DNA of 34,490 bases from VRUE01 sp036266075 (GCA_036266075.1 DATANV010000036.1:1-34490); one strand, 5' to 3'; shown: positions 6,585 to 17,688, counted from the first letter of the stretch. Program-made: numbers and translations. The notes: generated from the sequence alone by a model not told the origin.

Positions 6585-7691
6585 TTGAAGCTGACCATCA
6601 AACGTGAGGAGCTCGTCTCCAAGCTCGCCGTCGTCTCCCGTGCGGTTTCGACGAGGGCGGCGACGCAGGCCCTCTCCGGGATCCTCTTCAGTGCTGGCGA
6701 GGGGACCGCGACGCTCGCGGCAACCGATGGCGAGATGGGCTTGCGGACCGCGCTCGAGGCCGAGGTCGCCGATTCCGGCGCTGTGCTCTTACCCGGCCGT
6801 TTGCTCGCCGAGCTGGCTCGTTCGTTGGGCGAAGCGGAGGTGGAGATCGAGTTGCGCGAGGCGGAGCGCGACGTCGAGATTCGCAGCGGCGGATCGAGCT
6901 TCCACCTTCGCGTCCTTCCTTTGGAGGACTTCCCCAACCTGCCGGATGAGGGCGAGCAGCCGCTGAAGATCCCGGCCGCGGCCTTGGCCGAGACGACGGA
7001 CCTCGTCGCCCGGGCCGCTTCGCGCGACGACATGCGGCCGGTGCTCACCGGCGTGCTCGTCTCAGCAGCGGACGAAGAGATGACGATGGTCGCCACCGAC
7101 TCCTACCGGCTGGCGGTCAAGCGAACCGAGCTGGAGGCGGCGATAGGCGGTGAGCTCGAGGCGAACATCCCGGCCCGGGCGTTGCGTGAGCTGGGGCGTC
7201 TGGTAGCCGCTGGTGAGGCGGGCGAGGTGGCGGTCAGCTTGCTGCCGAACCAGGCGGTCTTCAAGGCAGGGGGCATCCTCCTCAATACGAGGCTGATCGA
7301 CGGTCAGTTCCCCAACTTTCGACAACTCCTGCCGGAGTCCTACGAGCACGACGTTCGCCTGCCGCGCCCCGAACTGCTCGACGTCGTCCGCCGCGTCAGC
7401 CAGCTGGCGCAGCGCAACGCGCCGCTGCGGCTCTCGTTCTCACAGGGCGAGCTGAAGGTCTCGGCCTCGACGCCCGACGTCGGCGACGCGGAGGAGACGA
7501 TGCCGGCAGCCTTCGACGGCGAGGAGCTGGAGATCGGGTTCAACCCGGAGTTCCTGCGCGATGGGATCGAAAGCGTCGAGGGCGACGAGGTCCTGTTGCG
7601 GCTGATCTCGCCGTTGCGGCCCGGCCTGCTGCAACCGGTTGACAACGAAGACTTCCGCTACCTCGTAATGCCGATTCGACTCAACGTCTAG
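6585..7691 (+). CDS. dnaN: DNA polymerase III beta sliding clamp
   Basis: A 368-residue clamp that encircles DNA and tethers polymerase III and other partners. From TTG 6585 it reads MKLTIKREELVSKLAVVSRA, the typical clamp N-terminus. Three repeated clamp domains follow, including VLLPGRLLAELARSLGE and TDSYRLAVKR. The C-terminus YLVMPIRLNV is the canonical MPMRL-type end that forms part of the partner-binding pocket. It follows the probable oriC and precedes recF by 5 nt. Confidence 0.97.
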   Translation: MKLTIKREELVSKLAVVSRAVSTRAATQALSGILFSAGEGTATLAATDGEMGLRTALEAEVADSGAVLLPGRLLAELARSLGEAEVEIELREAERDVEIRSGGSSFHLRVLPLEDFPNLPDEGEQPLKIPAAALAETTDLVARAASRDDMRPVLTGVLVSAADEEMTMVATDSYRLAVKRTELEAAIGGELEANIPARALRELGRLVAAGEAGEVAVSLLPNQAVFKAGGILLNTRLIDGQFPNFRQLLPESYEHDVRLPRPELLDVVRRVSQLAQRNAPLRLSFSQGELKVSASTPDVGDAEETMPAAFDGEELEIGFNPEFLRDGIESVEGDEVLLRLISPLRPGLLQPVDNEDFRYLVMPIRLNV

Positions 7692-7696
7692 GCACG

Positions 7697-8785
7697 GTGC
7701 TGGTCGCCGCCGTCGAAGCGAGGCCGTTGCGTAGCCTCGACGGCGTTCGAATCGAGCTGGCGCCCGGCATCCTCAGTTTGATTGGGCCTAACGGCGCCGG
7801 CAAGACCAACCTGCTCGAGGCGCTCTACTTCGCCCTGACCGGCCGTTCCTTCCGAACCGCCGATCGGCGCGAGCTGATTCCCTTCGGGGCACGCTTCGCC
7901 CGCGCGGAGGCGACGGTTCGCGACCAGGACGGAATCGAGCATCGCTTGCTGGCGTCGGTCAGTCGCGACGACGGCCGCCGTCACCTGCTCGACGGCAGCA
8001 CCGCCGAGCCGGCGACCGTCGCTCGTCATCGGCCACCGGTCGCCGTCTTCTCGCCGGACCGCCTGGCTCTCGTCAAGGGGCCGCCGGCGGAGCGCCGCGC
8101 CCACCTCGATCGCTATGTCGCGGCCCGCTGGCCTTCTCGTGCCGGGCTGCGCCAGCGCTATGGCCAGGCGCTGGCGCAACGTAACGCGCTGCTGGCCCGC
8201 CACGCCGCTGGCAACACCAGCGCCGACCTCGATGCCTGGGATGCAGCCCTGGCCGATGCTGCCGCACCGCTCATCGCCGCCCGCGCCGAGGCGGTCGGAG
8301 AGCTGGCCACGCCGTTCGCGCTCGCCGCGGTCGATTTGGGTTTGGAAGGGGGAGCCGCGATCGAGTACGCCCCTCGCGCCGCCGGTTCGGCGGCGGAGAT
8401 CCGCAGCGGCTTGGAGGAACGACGCGACCCCGACGTTCGCCTCGGTCGCAGCTCCTGGGGCCCCCATCTCGACGAGCTCAAGGTCGAGCTGGGTGGCCGT
8501 GCCCTGCGCCGCTACGGGTCGCAGGGCCAGCAGCGAGCGGCCCTGCTGGCGCTGATCTTCGCCGAGCGCGACGCTTTGCTGGCGGCACGCAGGGTGGCGC
8601 CGCTGCTCCTGCTCGACGATGTGATGAGCGAGCTGGACCCCGCCCGGCGCGAGAGGCTGGTCGCGCGCCTCACCGCGGGCGGCCAGGCGCTGATCACCGC
8701 CGCCGCCGAGGAGTCGGTGCCGGCGGCGGCTCTGCAACACGCGGTGCCGATGCCGCCGCCAAGCGTCCGCGCGGAAGCCGCGTGA
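7697..8785 (+). CDS. recF: DNA replication and repair protein RecF
   Basis: A 362-residue SMC-like ATPase that, with RecO and RecR, loads RecA at gaps. Walker A GPNGAGKTNLLEAL lies near residues 31-44, the signature motif is YGSQGQQRAALLAL, and Walker B is LLLLDDVMSELD. The start is GTG at 7697, 5 nt after dnaN. The usual LxxFRNY motif is altered (ARPLRSLDGVRIEL). The stop overlaps the dciA start as GTGA. Confidence 0.95.
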   Translation: MLVAAVEARPLRSLDGVRIELAPGILSLIGPNGAGKTNLLEALYFALTGRSFRTADRRELIPFGARFARAEATVRDQDGIEHRLLASVSRDDGRRHLLDGSTAEPATVARHRPPVAVFSPDRLALVKGPPAERRAHLDRYVAARWPSRAGLRQRYGQALAQRNALLARHAAGNTSADLDAWDAALADAAAPLIAARAEAVGELATPFALAAVDLGLEGGAAIEYAPRAAGSAAEIRSGLEERRDPDVRLGRSSWGPHLDELKVELGGRALRRYGSQGQQRAALLALIFAERDALLAARRVAPLLLLDDVMSELDPARRERLVARLTAGGQALITAAAEESVPAAALQHAVPMPPPSVRAEAA

Positions 8786-9087
8786 GCCGCCGCCGCGTCC
8801 CCCGCCCGGCGGCAGGTGCCTTCCGCGCGGCCCTCTCCCAAGCCGCGCCGAAAACGCGCCTTGCGGCGGTGCAGGCGGCTTGGGCCGAGACGGTCGGCGA
8901 GCGGATTGCGACCTCCGCTCAACCGGTGTCCGAACGCGACGGAACGGTGCGGGTCGAGTGCTCGGACCCGGTCTGGGCGGAGGAGCTGGACCTGATGCAG
9001 GTGCAGCTCGTCGAGCGGCTGCGCGGGCGCCTCGGAGAGCAGGCGCCACGAGCTTTGCAATTTCGTCTGAAAGGCTCCGACGATTAG
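8782..9087 (+). CDS. dciA: DciA-like protein (DUF721), putative helicase loader
   Basis: A 101-residue DUF721/DciA-family protein. DciA is the ancestral bacterial factor that helps load the replicative helicase DnaB, and in actinobacteria the gene lies between recF and gyrB, as here. The KH-like core is visible in AAVQAAWAETVGERIATSA, TVRVECSDPVWAEEL and LQFRLKG. The GTG start overlaps the recF stop by 4 nt. Confidence 0.85.
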   Translation: MSRRRVPRPAAGAFRAALSQAAPKTRLAAVQAAWAETVGERIATSAQPVSERDGTVRVECSDPVWAEELDLMQVQLVERLRGRLGEQAPRALQFRLKGSDD

Positions 9088-9154
9088 TCATCTTTTTACG
9101 TGTTTTGCAGGGATTTCTTTAAGCCCAGCGCGGCAGTGGAGGGGACCGAACTGG

Positions 9155-9160
9155 TATCCT
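9155..9160 (+). promoter_or_regulatory. Putative -10 for gyrB
   Basis: TATCCT fits TAnnnT. A start about 7 nt downstream (near 9167) would give a leader of about 79 nt holding the terminator-like hairpin at 9180-9224 before the gyrB TTG. No -35 is clear. Confidence 0.3.
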
Positions 9161-9179
9161 TATGTCAACTCGTGTTTCA

Positions 9180-9224
9180 CCCCGGCCCGCGGTGAGGATG
9201 CCGCTGAAGGGACCGGGGTTTTTT
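9180..9224 (+). terminator. Terminator or attenuator in the gyrB leader
   Basis: A stepped stem pairs CCCCGG (9180-9185) with CCGGGG (9213-9218), CCC (9186-9188) with GGG (9209-9211), and GCGG (9189-9192) with CCGC (9201-9204). Six T residues follow (9219-9224). This is the clearest intrinsic terminator in the window. It lies between dciA and gyrB, 21 nt before the gyrB start. It may end the dnaA-dciA transcript or attenuate gyrB. Confidence 0.7.
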
Positions 9225-9233
9225 CTGAAAACC

Positions 9234-9241
9234 AGAAGGGA
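9234..9241 (+). promoter_or_regulatory. Ribosome binding site that fixes the gyrB start
   Basis: AGAAGGGA precedes the TTG at 9246 by 4 nt. Its 5' end could pair with TTCTG at 9223-9227 (partner CAGAA at 9233-9237) in a small hairpin that would partly hide the site. Confidence 0.65.
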
Positions 9242-9245
9242 CCAA

Positions 9246-11672
9246 TTGCCGAAATCCAATAAGAGCGATGGCGCCAAAGGCGGCTCGGACTCCTACGGGG
9301 CGAAGGACATCACCGTCCTCGAGGGCCTCGAAGCGGTCCGTAAGCGCCCCGGCATGTACATCGGCTCGACCGGCCCGCGAGGCCTCCACCACCTGGTCTA
9401 CGAGGTGGTCGACAACTCGGTCGACGAGGCCCTGGCCGGTCACTGCAGCGAAGTGCGGGTCGTCCTCCACCCCGACGACAGCTGCACGGTCTCCGACGAC
9501 GGGCGGGGGATCCCGGTCGACGAACTGAAGAAGGAGAAACGGCCGGCGGCGGAGGTGGTGCTGACCACGCTGCACGCCGGCGGCAAGTTCGGCGACGGCG
9601 GTGGCTACAAAGTCTCGGGCGGGCTGCACGGCGTCGGCGTCTCAGTCGTCAACGCGCTCTCCGAGCGGCTGCAGCTGGAGATCAGCCGTGACGGGCACGT
9701 CTGGTCGCAGACGTATGAGCGCGGCAAGCCGCAGGAGCCACTGGCGAAGGGCGCGGCGACGAAGGAGACCGGTACGACGCTGACGTTCCAACCGGACCCC
9801 GAGATCTTCGAGGAGCTCGAGTTCGACTTCCAGACGCTCGCCGAGCGGCTGCGCGAGACGGCCTTCCTCACTCGTGGGTTGAAGATCGAGCTGGTCGACG
9901 AGCGCGGCCAGACGAACAGCGTCTCCTTCCAGTACGAGGGCGGCATCGAGGACTTCGTCCGCCACCTCAACGAGAACAAGGACGTCCTGCACCGCAAGAC
10001 GGTCTTCTTCGACGGCGAGGAGGACGAGGGCCAGGTCGAGGTGGCGATGCAGTGGAACGCCTCTTACCAGGAGTCGATCTTCAGCTTCGCCAACAACATC
10101 AACACGCACGAGGGCGGCTCCCACCTCTCCGGCTTCCGCGCCGCGCTGACCCGCACGCTGAACGCCTACGCGCGCAGCAAAGGGCTGCTCAAGGAGAAGG
10201 ACGGCAACCTCGGCGGCGAGGACGTGCGCGAGGGGCTGACCGCCGTGATCTCGGTCAAGCTGCACGACCCGCAGTTCGAGGGGCAGACCAAGACCAAACT
10301 CGGCAACCCGCCGGTCCGCGGCCTGGTCGAGGAGACGGTCAACCGCAAGCTGGCCGAGTTCCTCGAGGAGAACCCCGGCGACGCGCGACGGATCATCACC
10401 AAGGCGATCGACGCCTCGCGGGCACGCGACGCGGCGCGCAAAGCGCGCGACCTGACCCGCCGCAAGTCGGCCCTGGAGAACTCGACCCTGCCCGGCAAGC
10501 TGGCCGACTGCACGGTCAAGGATCCCCGCGATGCGGAGCTGTTCGTGGTCGAGGGCGACTCCGCGGGTGGCTCGGCGAAGCAGGCACGTGACCGTTCGAC
10601 CCAGGCGGTCCTACCGCTGCGCGGCAAGATCATCAATGTCGAGAAGAGTCGCATCGACAAGGTGCTCGCCAACAACGAGGTGCAGGCGCTGATCACGGCG
10701 ATCGGCACCGGCGTGCACGACGAGTTTAATCTCGAGGACGCCAGGTACCACAAAATCGTCATGGCGACCGACGCCGACGTCGACGGCGCCCACATCCGCA
10801 CCTTGGTGCTCACCTTCCTCTACCGGCAGATGCCCGAGCTGATCGACGCCGGCTACGTGTACATCGCCAAACCGCCGCTCTACCGCGTCAAACAGGGCAA
10901 CCAGGAGACCTATCTCGAGCGCGAGTCCGAACTCGAGGAGCTGCTGCTGCGCGACAAGCTGGAGGAGATCGAGGTCGTCGACGCCTCCGGCAAGGCGACC
11001 AAGCTGTCCAAGAGCCGCTGGCAGGGCTACACGCGGCGGGCCAAAGAGTACGAGGGCTGGGGCTCGTCGCTGCAGGCCGAGTTCGGCCACGACACGGTCC
11101 GCTTCCTCGAGGAGTCGAGCCTGCTCGACGAGGAAGTCTCGAGCGTCGCCGAGGCGCGCAGGACGATGGGCCGCGAGGCGGGGGAGGGGGAGCCGTTCAC
11201 GACCGAGATCGTCACCGACTCCGACGCGGGACTGACGGTCAAGGCGATCGAACGCAAGTCGGGCCTGGCGCGGACGCACGAGCTGCCGCGCGAGCTCTTC
11301 GAGCACCACGACTACCGCAAGTTCGCCGAAGTCCACGCGGCGCTGCTCAAGCAGGTCGGCCGCCCGCCCTTCGAGGTGCGCCACTCGGGTCGCACCGCTG
11401 AGGCGCTTTCCTTCCAGGCCCTTCGCGGCGCCGTCCTGGAGCTGGCCCGGCACGGGGTCCAGCTGACCCGTTTCAAGGGACTCGGCGAGATGAACGCCGA
11501 CCAGCTGCGCGAGACGACGATGGATCCCGCGAGCCGCACGCTGGCGAGGGTCACGCTCGACGACGCGACCGCCGCCGACCAGATCTTCTCGATGCTGATG
11601 GGAGACCAGGTCGGACCGCGCCGCGACTTCATCGAGAGCAACGCCAAAGAGGTGAAGTTCCTAGATGTCTGA
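9246..11672 (+). CDS. gyrB: DNA gyrase subunit B
   Basis: An 808-residue ATPase subunit of gyrase. The GHKL ATPase part has LEAVRKRPGMYIGST, VVDNSVDEAL, DDGRGIPV and GLHGVGVSVVNAL. The TOPRIM part has EGDSAGGSAKQARDR and MATDADVDGAHIRTL. RFKGLGEMNADQL lies near residue 742. About 160 extra residues separate PPLYRV (near 545) from RFKGLGEMN, as in the long gyrases of Gram-negatives such as E. coli; mycobacterial GyrB lacks this. The TTG at 9246 is preferred because of its SD. The in-frame ATG at 9162 would translate through the terminator hairpin. gyrA follows. Confidence 0.96.
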   Translation: MPKSNKSDGAKGGSDSYGAKDITVLEGLEAVRKRPGMYIGSTGPRGLHHLVYEVVDNSVDEALAGHCSEVRVVLHPDDSCTVSDDGRGIPVDELKKEKRPAAEVVLTTLHAGGKFGDGGGYKVSGGLHGVGVSVVNALSERLQLEISRDGHVWSQTYERGKPQEPLAKGAATKETGTTLTFQPDPEIFEELEFDFQTLAERLRETAFLTRGLKIELVDERGQTNSVSFQYEGGIEDFVRHLNENKDVLHRKTVFFDGEEDEGQVEVAMQWNASYQESIFSFANNINTHEGGSHLSGFRAALTRTLNAYARSKGLLKEKDGNLGGEDVREGLTAVISVKLHDPQFEGQTKTKLGNPPVRGLVEETVNRKLAEFLEENPGDARRIITKAIDASRARDAARKARDLTRRKSALENSTLPGKLADCTVKDPRDAELFVVEGDSAGGSAKQARDRSTQAVLPLRGKIINVEKSRIDKVLANNEVQALITAIGTGVHDEFNLEDARYHKIVMATDADVDGAHIRTLVLTFLYRQMPELIDAGYVYIAKPPLYRVKQGNQETYLERESELEELLLRDKLEEIEVVDASGKATKLSKSRWQGYTRRAKEYEGWGSSLQAEFGHDTVRFLEESSLLDEEVSSVAEARRTMGREAGEGEPFTTEIVTDSDAGLTVKAIERKSGLARTHELPRELFEHHDYRKFAEVHAALLKQVGRPPFEVRHSGRTAEALSFQALRGAVLELARHGVQLTRFKGLGEMNADQLRETTMDPASRTLARVTLDDATAADQIFSMLMGDQVGPRRDFIESNAKEVKFLDV

Positions 11673-11699
11673 CGCAGGGCTGTGCGGGGCGAGCAGCTG

Positions 11700-14235
<2,536 letters not shown>

Positions 14236-14240
<5 letters not shown>

Positions 14241-14279
14241 CTCCCGCTACGCCTAAGCACCTCCCTTCGGTCGGAGCTA
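14236..14279. terminator. Convergent gyrA/HNH hairpins
   Basis: CGTAGC/GCTACG (14236-14241 with 14246-14251) forms a hairpin with loop TCCC over the gyrA stop codon. An alternative longer pairing joins 14238-14244 with 14273-14279. The gap lies between convergent genes, so a bidirectional terminator is plausible, although T-runs are missing. Confidence 0.4.
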
Positions 14280-14280
14280 T

Positions 14281-14787
14281 CTAGGCAGCCGCGGGTAAGT
14301 ACTGCTGCCAGGCGGGTGGGATGTTCGGGCTTGCCACCTGGATGAAGATGCTCGGACCCGGAGCCTTGGGGCGGCTGCGGGGGTGCATTTGGATCTCGCG
14401 GGGGAGGCGGTTGCCCTTGCGACGGTTGCAACTGGCGCAGGCGGCGACGATGTTCTCCCAGACCGACTTGCCACCGCGGCTGCGGGGGATCACGTGGTCG
14501 ACCGTGAGGCCCGACTTGGTCGAGCCGCAGTACTGGCAGGTCCAGGCGTCGCGGGCCAGGACGGCCCGGCGGGTGATCTTGCGCCGGTGCGCCTCGCGCG
14601 GCACCCGCACGTAGCTGACCAAGCGGATCACGTCAGGCCGCTCTAGCACCATGTGCTCGGAGTGGATAGCCCCCTCGCGGCGCTCCAGCAGCTCGGCCTT
14701 TTCCTTCAAGAGCAGCACAGCAGCTCTCCTCAACGTACACACGTTGATCGGCTCATAGGTCGCATTGAGCACCAGAACCCGTGCCAT
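14281..14787 (-). CDS. HNH endonuclease family protein
   Basis: A 168-residue HNH nuclease-fold protein. The zinc-binding pairs CQYC (84-87) and CASC (117-120) flank the catalytic core TVDHVIPRSRGG (95-106, His98) and WENIVAAC (Asn112). This compact single-domain form is widespread on actinobacterial chromosomes and its substrate is unknown. The N-terminal region (VLVLNATYEPINVCTLRRA) is typical of this group. It lies downstream of pheA but has its own promoter-like TAGAAT 11 nt before the ATG. Nothing suggests a mobile intron or restriction system. Confidence 0.88.
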   Translation of the reverse strand: MARVLVLNATYEPINVCTLRRAAVLLLKEKAELLERREGAIHSEHMVLERPDVIRLVSYVRVPREAHRRKITRRAVLARDAWTCQYCGSTKSGLTVDHVIPRSRGGKSVWENIVAACASCNRRKGNRLPREIQMHPRSRPKAPGPSIFIQVASPNIPPAWQQYLPAAA

Positions 14788-14798
14788 CTTGCTCGGGA

Positions 14799-14804
14799 AT
14801 TCTA
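14799..14804 (-). promoter_or_regulatory. Putative -10 of the HNH gene
   Basis: TAGAAT on the minus strand (5 of 6 to TATAAT) sits 11 nt before the ATG at 14787, in the short gap after the pheA stop. No SD is present. Confidence 0.4.
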
Positions 14805-14814
14805 CGCAGGCCGC

Positions 14815-15651
14815 CTAACCGATCGGGTAGGAGCCGAGAATTCGGACCGATTCGGCCTTGCCGCGCAGCGCCTCGATCGCCTCGGAAACGGGCGCGTCGT
14901 TCAGCGATCCTTCGGCGTCGCAAAAGAACATGTAGCGGCCGAGGCCGCGCCGCAGCGGCCGCGACTCGATCCGCGAGAGGTTGACCCCGCGCTCGGCGAA
15001 CTCCCTGAGCGCGTCGACCAGCGCCCCGGGATGGTCCTCGCCCAGCTCCGAGAAGACCAGCGACGTGCGGGCCGCCGCCCCGGCTGCGGGCGGCTCGCCG
15101 CTGCGCGCGATCCAGACGAAGCGGGTGACGTTGTCCGCCGCGTCCTCGATCCCTTCCCGCAGGACCGTGCAGCCGTAGAGCTCGGCGGCGGAGCGGGCGC
15201 CGATCGCCGCCCACGGGCGGACCGACTCGCCGACCATCCGCACCGCCTCGGCGGTGCTGCTGACGCTGCGCCGTTCGACGCCGGGCAGCTGCTCGCGCAG
15301 GAAGCCGGCGCACTGGGCCAGCGGCTGCGGGTGCGAGAGCACCGCGGCGACCTCGCTCAGCGCGATCGGCTCGCGCACGATCAGGTGCGCACGCACGCGG
15401 AAGTCGTGCTCGCCGACGATCGTCACCGAATCGGCATCGAAGGCGAGCGTGTCGAGCGTGCTGCGCACCGACCCCTCGATCGAGTTCTCGAACGGCGCCA
15501 GCGCCCGCTCGGCCTCCCCCCGGTCGACCGCCAGGATCGCGTCATGCACGGTAGGCGTCCGCAGCGGCTCCACCCCCGTCCCAGACGGCATGGCCTCCCG
15601 CAGAGCGTCTTCGGTAAAGGTCCCAGCAGGCCCAAGAAAAGAGACCCTCAC
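14815..15651 (-). CDS. pheA: Prephenate dehydratase
   Basis: A 278-residue enzyme converting prephenate to phenylpyruvate in phenylalanine synthesis. It is the stand-alone type without chorismate mutase. The catalytic domain starts RVSFLGPAGTFTEDAL and carries the TRF motif at 176-178 (NVTRFVWI). The C-terminal ACT domain has the Phe-binding ESRP motif at 229-232 (SRIESRPLRRGLGRY), so feedback inhibition by Phe is expected. I chose GTG 15651, after GAGGGTGAG; a longer frame to 15720 would overlap the upstream gene. It follows that gene by 10 nt. Confidence 0.93.
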   Translation of the reverse strand: MRVSFLGPAGTFTEDALREAMPSGTGVEPLRTPTVHDAILAVDRGEAERALAPFENSIEGSVRSTLDTLAFDADSVTIVGEHDFRVRAHLIVREPIALSEVAAVLSHPQPLAQCAGFLREQLPGVERRSVSSTAEAVRMVGESVRPWAAIGARSAAELYGCTVLREGIEDAADNVTRFVWIARSGEPPAAGAAARTSLVFSELGEDHPGALVDALREFAERGVNLSRIESRPLRRGLGRYMFFCDAEGSLNDAPVSEAIEALRGKAESVRILGSYPIG

Positions 15652-15661
15652 CAGCTCACCC

Positions 15662-16708
15662 TCATCCAGCGTCGAATTCGACCGTATACGTCGCTTCGTT
15701 GTTTTCGCTGACTTCCTCACCCGGCACCGGCTCCGCTTCGACTTCCAACGTCACCGTGCCCGACGGCGCCGGCGTCAGCGGGATCGTCACCGTGGCGGTT
15801 TCACCGGCTTCGATGCTGCTGATGTCCTGCTGCAGGGTGCCGCCGCCATCGACGCTGACCGAGACGGTGACGCCATTCTCGGCCGATTCGCCCTGGTTCT
15901 GGACTTCGACTTCGACTTCGGGGGTTTCTTCGGCGCTCACCGCCGTCGTCGATTCGGGCGTCAGTTCGGTGCCGTTGACGCTGGTCGAGATCAGCCCCAG
16001 GCCGTGCACGCCCGGCGTCGCCGCGGCGGCCGCACCGCTGACCTGTCCGAGCGCGTCGCTGACGTTCGTTTCGTCGAGCCAGGTGGCCCCGTCGGGAAGG
16101 AATTCGCTCTTCGGCACGTCCTCCCCCTCGATGCCGTTGTCGGCGAGCACGCCATCGATCTCGGGTCGCACGACGGAGGCGTAGAGGACGTCGCTGGCCA
16201 GCAGCTTCGACATCTGCGCTGCGATCGCCTCGGTCGCCTTCTCCGCGCCGACGTCGCCAAGTGCGGTGCTCATCTTGTCGGCGATTTCGCCCATGGCCGC
16301 GCCGCGCAGCTCGTAGACCAGCTCCAGCGCATTCTGAGCGTGGCCCATGTCGCCGGGGGTGTCGAGCGATTCGACCCGGGCGACGTAGTTGTCCATCGCG
16401 CTGCGGTCGGCATTGACCTCGGCGACGAACTCGGTCACCGAGAGGCTGCCCGGGTCGGAGAGCTTGCCGAAGAAGCTCTTGCTGGTCTGCTGCGTCTCGT
16501 CGACGATCTGGGTCACGTTGCGTGCGTAGTCGCTCAGCTCGCGGTGCTTGCGCGCGTTGAGGCAGCCGCGCACACCCAGCACGATCAGGATCAGGACGAG
16601 CAGGCCGGCGCCCAGCGCAAGGGCCCTGCGGATCAGGATCTGCTGCCGTTCGGGACGGCGCGGCGGCCGCTGCCGACGCCCCGGCCGGGATGCTGGGGAA
16701 TCCTCCAA
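15662..16708 (-). CDS. Membrane-anchored protein with C-terminal CARDB-like domain
   Basis: About 348 residues from TTG 16708, or 371 from GTG 16777. A short Arg/Pro-rich cytoplasmic tail is followed by one membrane helix (about 29-47, ALGAGLLVLILIVLGV), a helical region (about 50-200) and a C-terminal Ig-like segment of alternating strands (about 245-345) resembling CARDB-type domains (EVEVEVQNQGESAENGVTV, VSENNEATYTVEF). It should face outside the membrane. TTG 16708 is favoured because CATACT lies 9 nt upstream and the GTG would overlap the divergent kinase. Function unknown; pheA follows by 10 nt. Confidence 0.7.
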   Translation of the reverse strand: MEDSPASRPGRRQRPPRRPERQQILIRRALALGAGLLVLILIVLGVRGCLNARKHRELSDYARNVTQIVDETQQTSKSFFGKLSDPGSLSVTEFVAEVNADRSAMDNYVARVESLDTPGDMGHAQNALELVYELRGAAMGEIADKMSTALGDVGAEKATEAIAAQMSKLLASDVLYASVVRPEIDGVLADNGIEGEDVPKSEFLPDGATWLDETNVSDALGQVSGAAAAATPGVHGLGLISTSVNGTELTPESTTAVSAEETPEVEVEVQNQGESAENGVTVSVSVDGGGTLQQDISSIEAGETATVTIPLTPAPSGTVTLEVEAEPVPGEEVSENNEATYTVEFDAG

Positions 16709-16764
16709 GGTGCAGGGAGTATGTCGCAGGAGGAAGCGGATTAACCGCGAAGTCGGTTGTTGGT

Positions 16765-17679
16765 TTGGTCGGTTCACTGGTCTTAGACCGCTTTCTGATC
16801 GAGCGCCGCATCGGCAGCGGCGGGTTCGGCGTCGTCTACGAGGCCTGGGACGGGCGCCTCGAGCGCAACGTCGCCGTCAAGGCGATCGAGTCGCGAGGCG
16901 AGGCTGGCGACCGCGTGCTGCGCGAGGCGCAGGCGGCGGCGCGGCTCAACCACCCGGGCATCGTCACGCTCTACGAGATGGGCGAGGAGGACGGCAACGC
17001 GCTGCTCGTCACCGAGCTGGTCGAGGGCTCGACGCTGGCCGAGCTGAGCGCCGAGGGGGCGCTCAGCGACCGCGAGATCGGCGAGATCGGCGCCGATCTC
17101 TGCGAGGCGCTCGACCACGCCCACGCCCGCGGTGTCGTCCACCGCGACGTCAAGCCGCAGAACGTGATCGTCGACGAGGACGGCGAGCCGCGCGCCAAGC
17201 TGATGGACTTCGGCATCGCTCGCCTCGCCGACGCCGCCGCGATGACCGCGCCGGGCGACGTCGTCGGCACCCTCGCCTACATGTCGCCCGAGCAGGCCGA
17301 GGGCCGGGCCGCCGGCCCCGAGGCGGACGTCTATTCGCTAGCCCTCACCCTGTACGAGTGCTGGAGCGGCGAGAACCCCAACCGGCGTTCGACGCCAGCC
17401 GCGACGGCGCGGGCGATCGGGGCCCGCCACCGCTCGCTGCGGCGCCTGCGCCCCGACCTGCCCCGCGAGCTGAGCCACGCGGTCGACGCCTCGCTCGCCT
17501 CACGCCCGCAGCGCCGGCCGACGCTGGAGCAGCTCGGCACCGCGATCGAGGAGTCGCTTGAGCTCCTCGCCGAGCACCCGCCCGGGGCCGCCTCGCCGCT
17601 TGCCCTGCGCCTCACGGCCCTGGCCGCCGCGGCGCTGCTCGGCACCTGGCTGGCGGTCGGCCACGGCGCCCTACCGTAG
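16765..17679 (+). CDS. Membrane-anchored Ser/Thr protein kinase
   Basis: About 304 residues with a complete Hanks-type kinase domain: glycine loop GSGGFGVVYEA (17-27), catalytic Lys39, HRDVKPQN (126-133), DFG 148-150 and the GTLAYMSPEQAEG activation segment. A single hydrophobic helix at the extreme C-terminus (about 280-300) would tail-anchor it, leaving almost nothing outside the cell. It heads the FHA-phosphatase-RodA-PBP-PknB operon, where mycobacteria place pknA nearer pknB. The start is uncertain: TTG 16765 gives MVGSLVLDRFLIERRIG, while ATG 16690 would overlap the divergent gene. Confidence 0.85.
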   Translation: MVGSLVLDRFLIERRIGSGGFGVVYEAWDGRLERNVAVKAIESRGEAGDRVLREAQAAARLNHPGIVTLYEMGEEDGNALLVTELVEGSTLAELSAEGALSDREIGEIGADLCEALDHAHARGVVHRDVKPQNVIVDEDGEPRAKLMDFGIARLADAAAMTAPGDVVGTLAYMSPEQAEGRAAGPEADVYSLALTLYECWSGENPNRRSTPAATARAIGARHRSLRRLRPDLPRELSHAVDASLASRPQRRPTLEQLGTAIEESLELLAEHPPGAASPLALRLTALAAAALLGTWLAVGHGALP

Positions 17680-17688
17680 GATTTCCCG

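Noticed and set aside
9173..9180. TGTTTCAC, half of a parS consensus, in the gyrB leader
   Set aside because: The second half (GTGAAACA) is absent; it continues into the terminator stem.
14281..14787. HNH protein as homing endonuclease or restriction enzyme
   Set aside because: No intron, intein or methylase partner nearby; this compact form is a standard chromosomal family.
14653..15711. 352-codon plus-strand frame over pheA
   Set aside because: Shadow of pheA: the minus strand carries the TRF and ESRP motifs of prephenate dehydratase.
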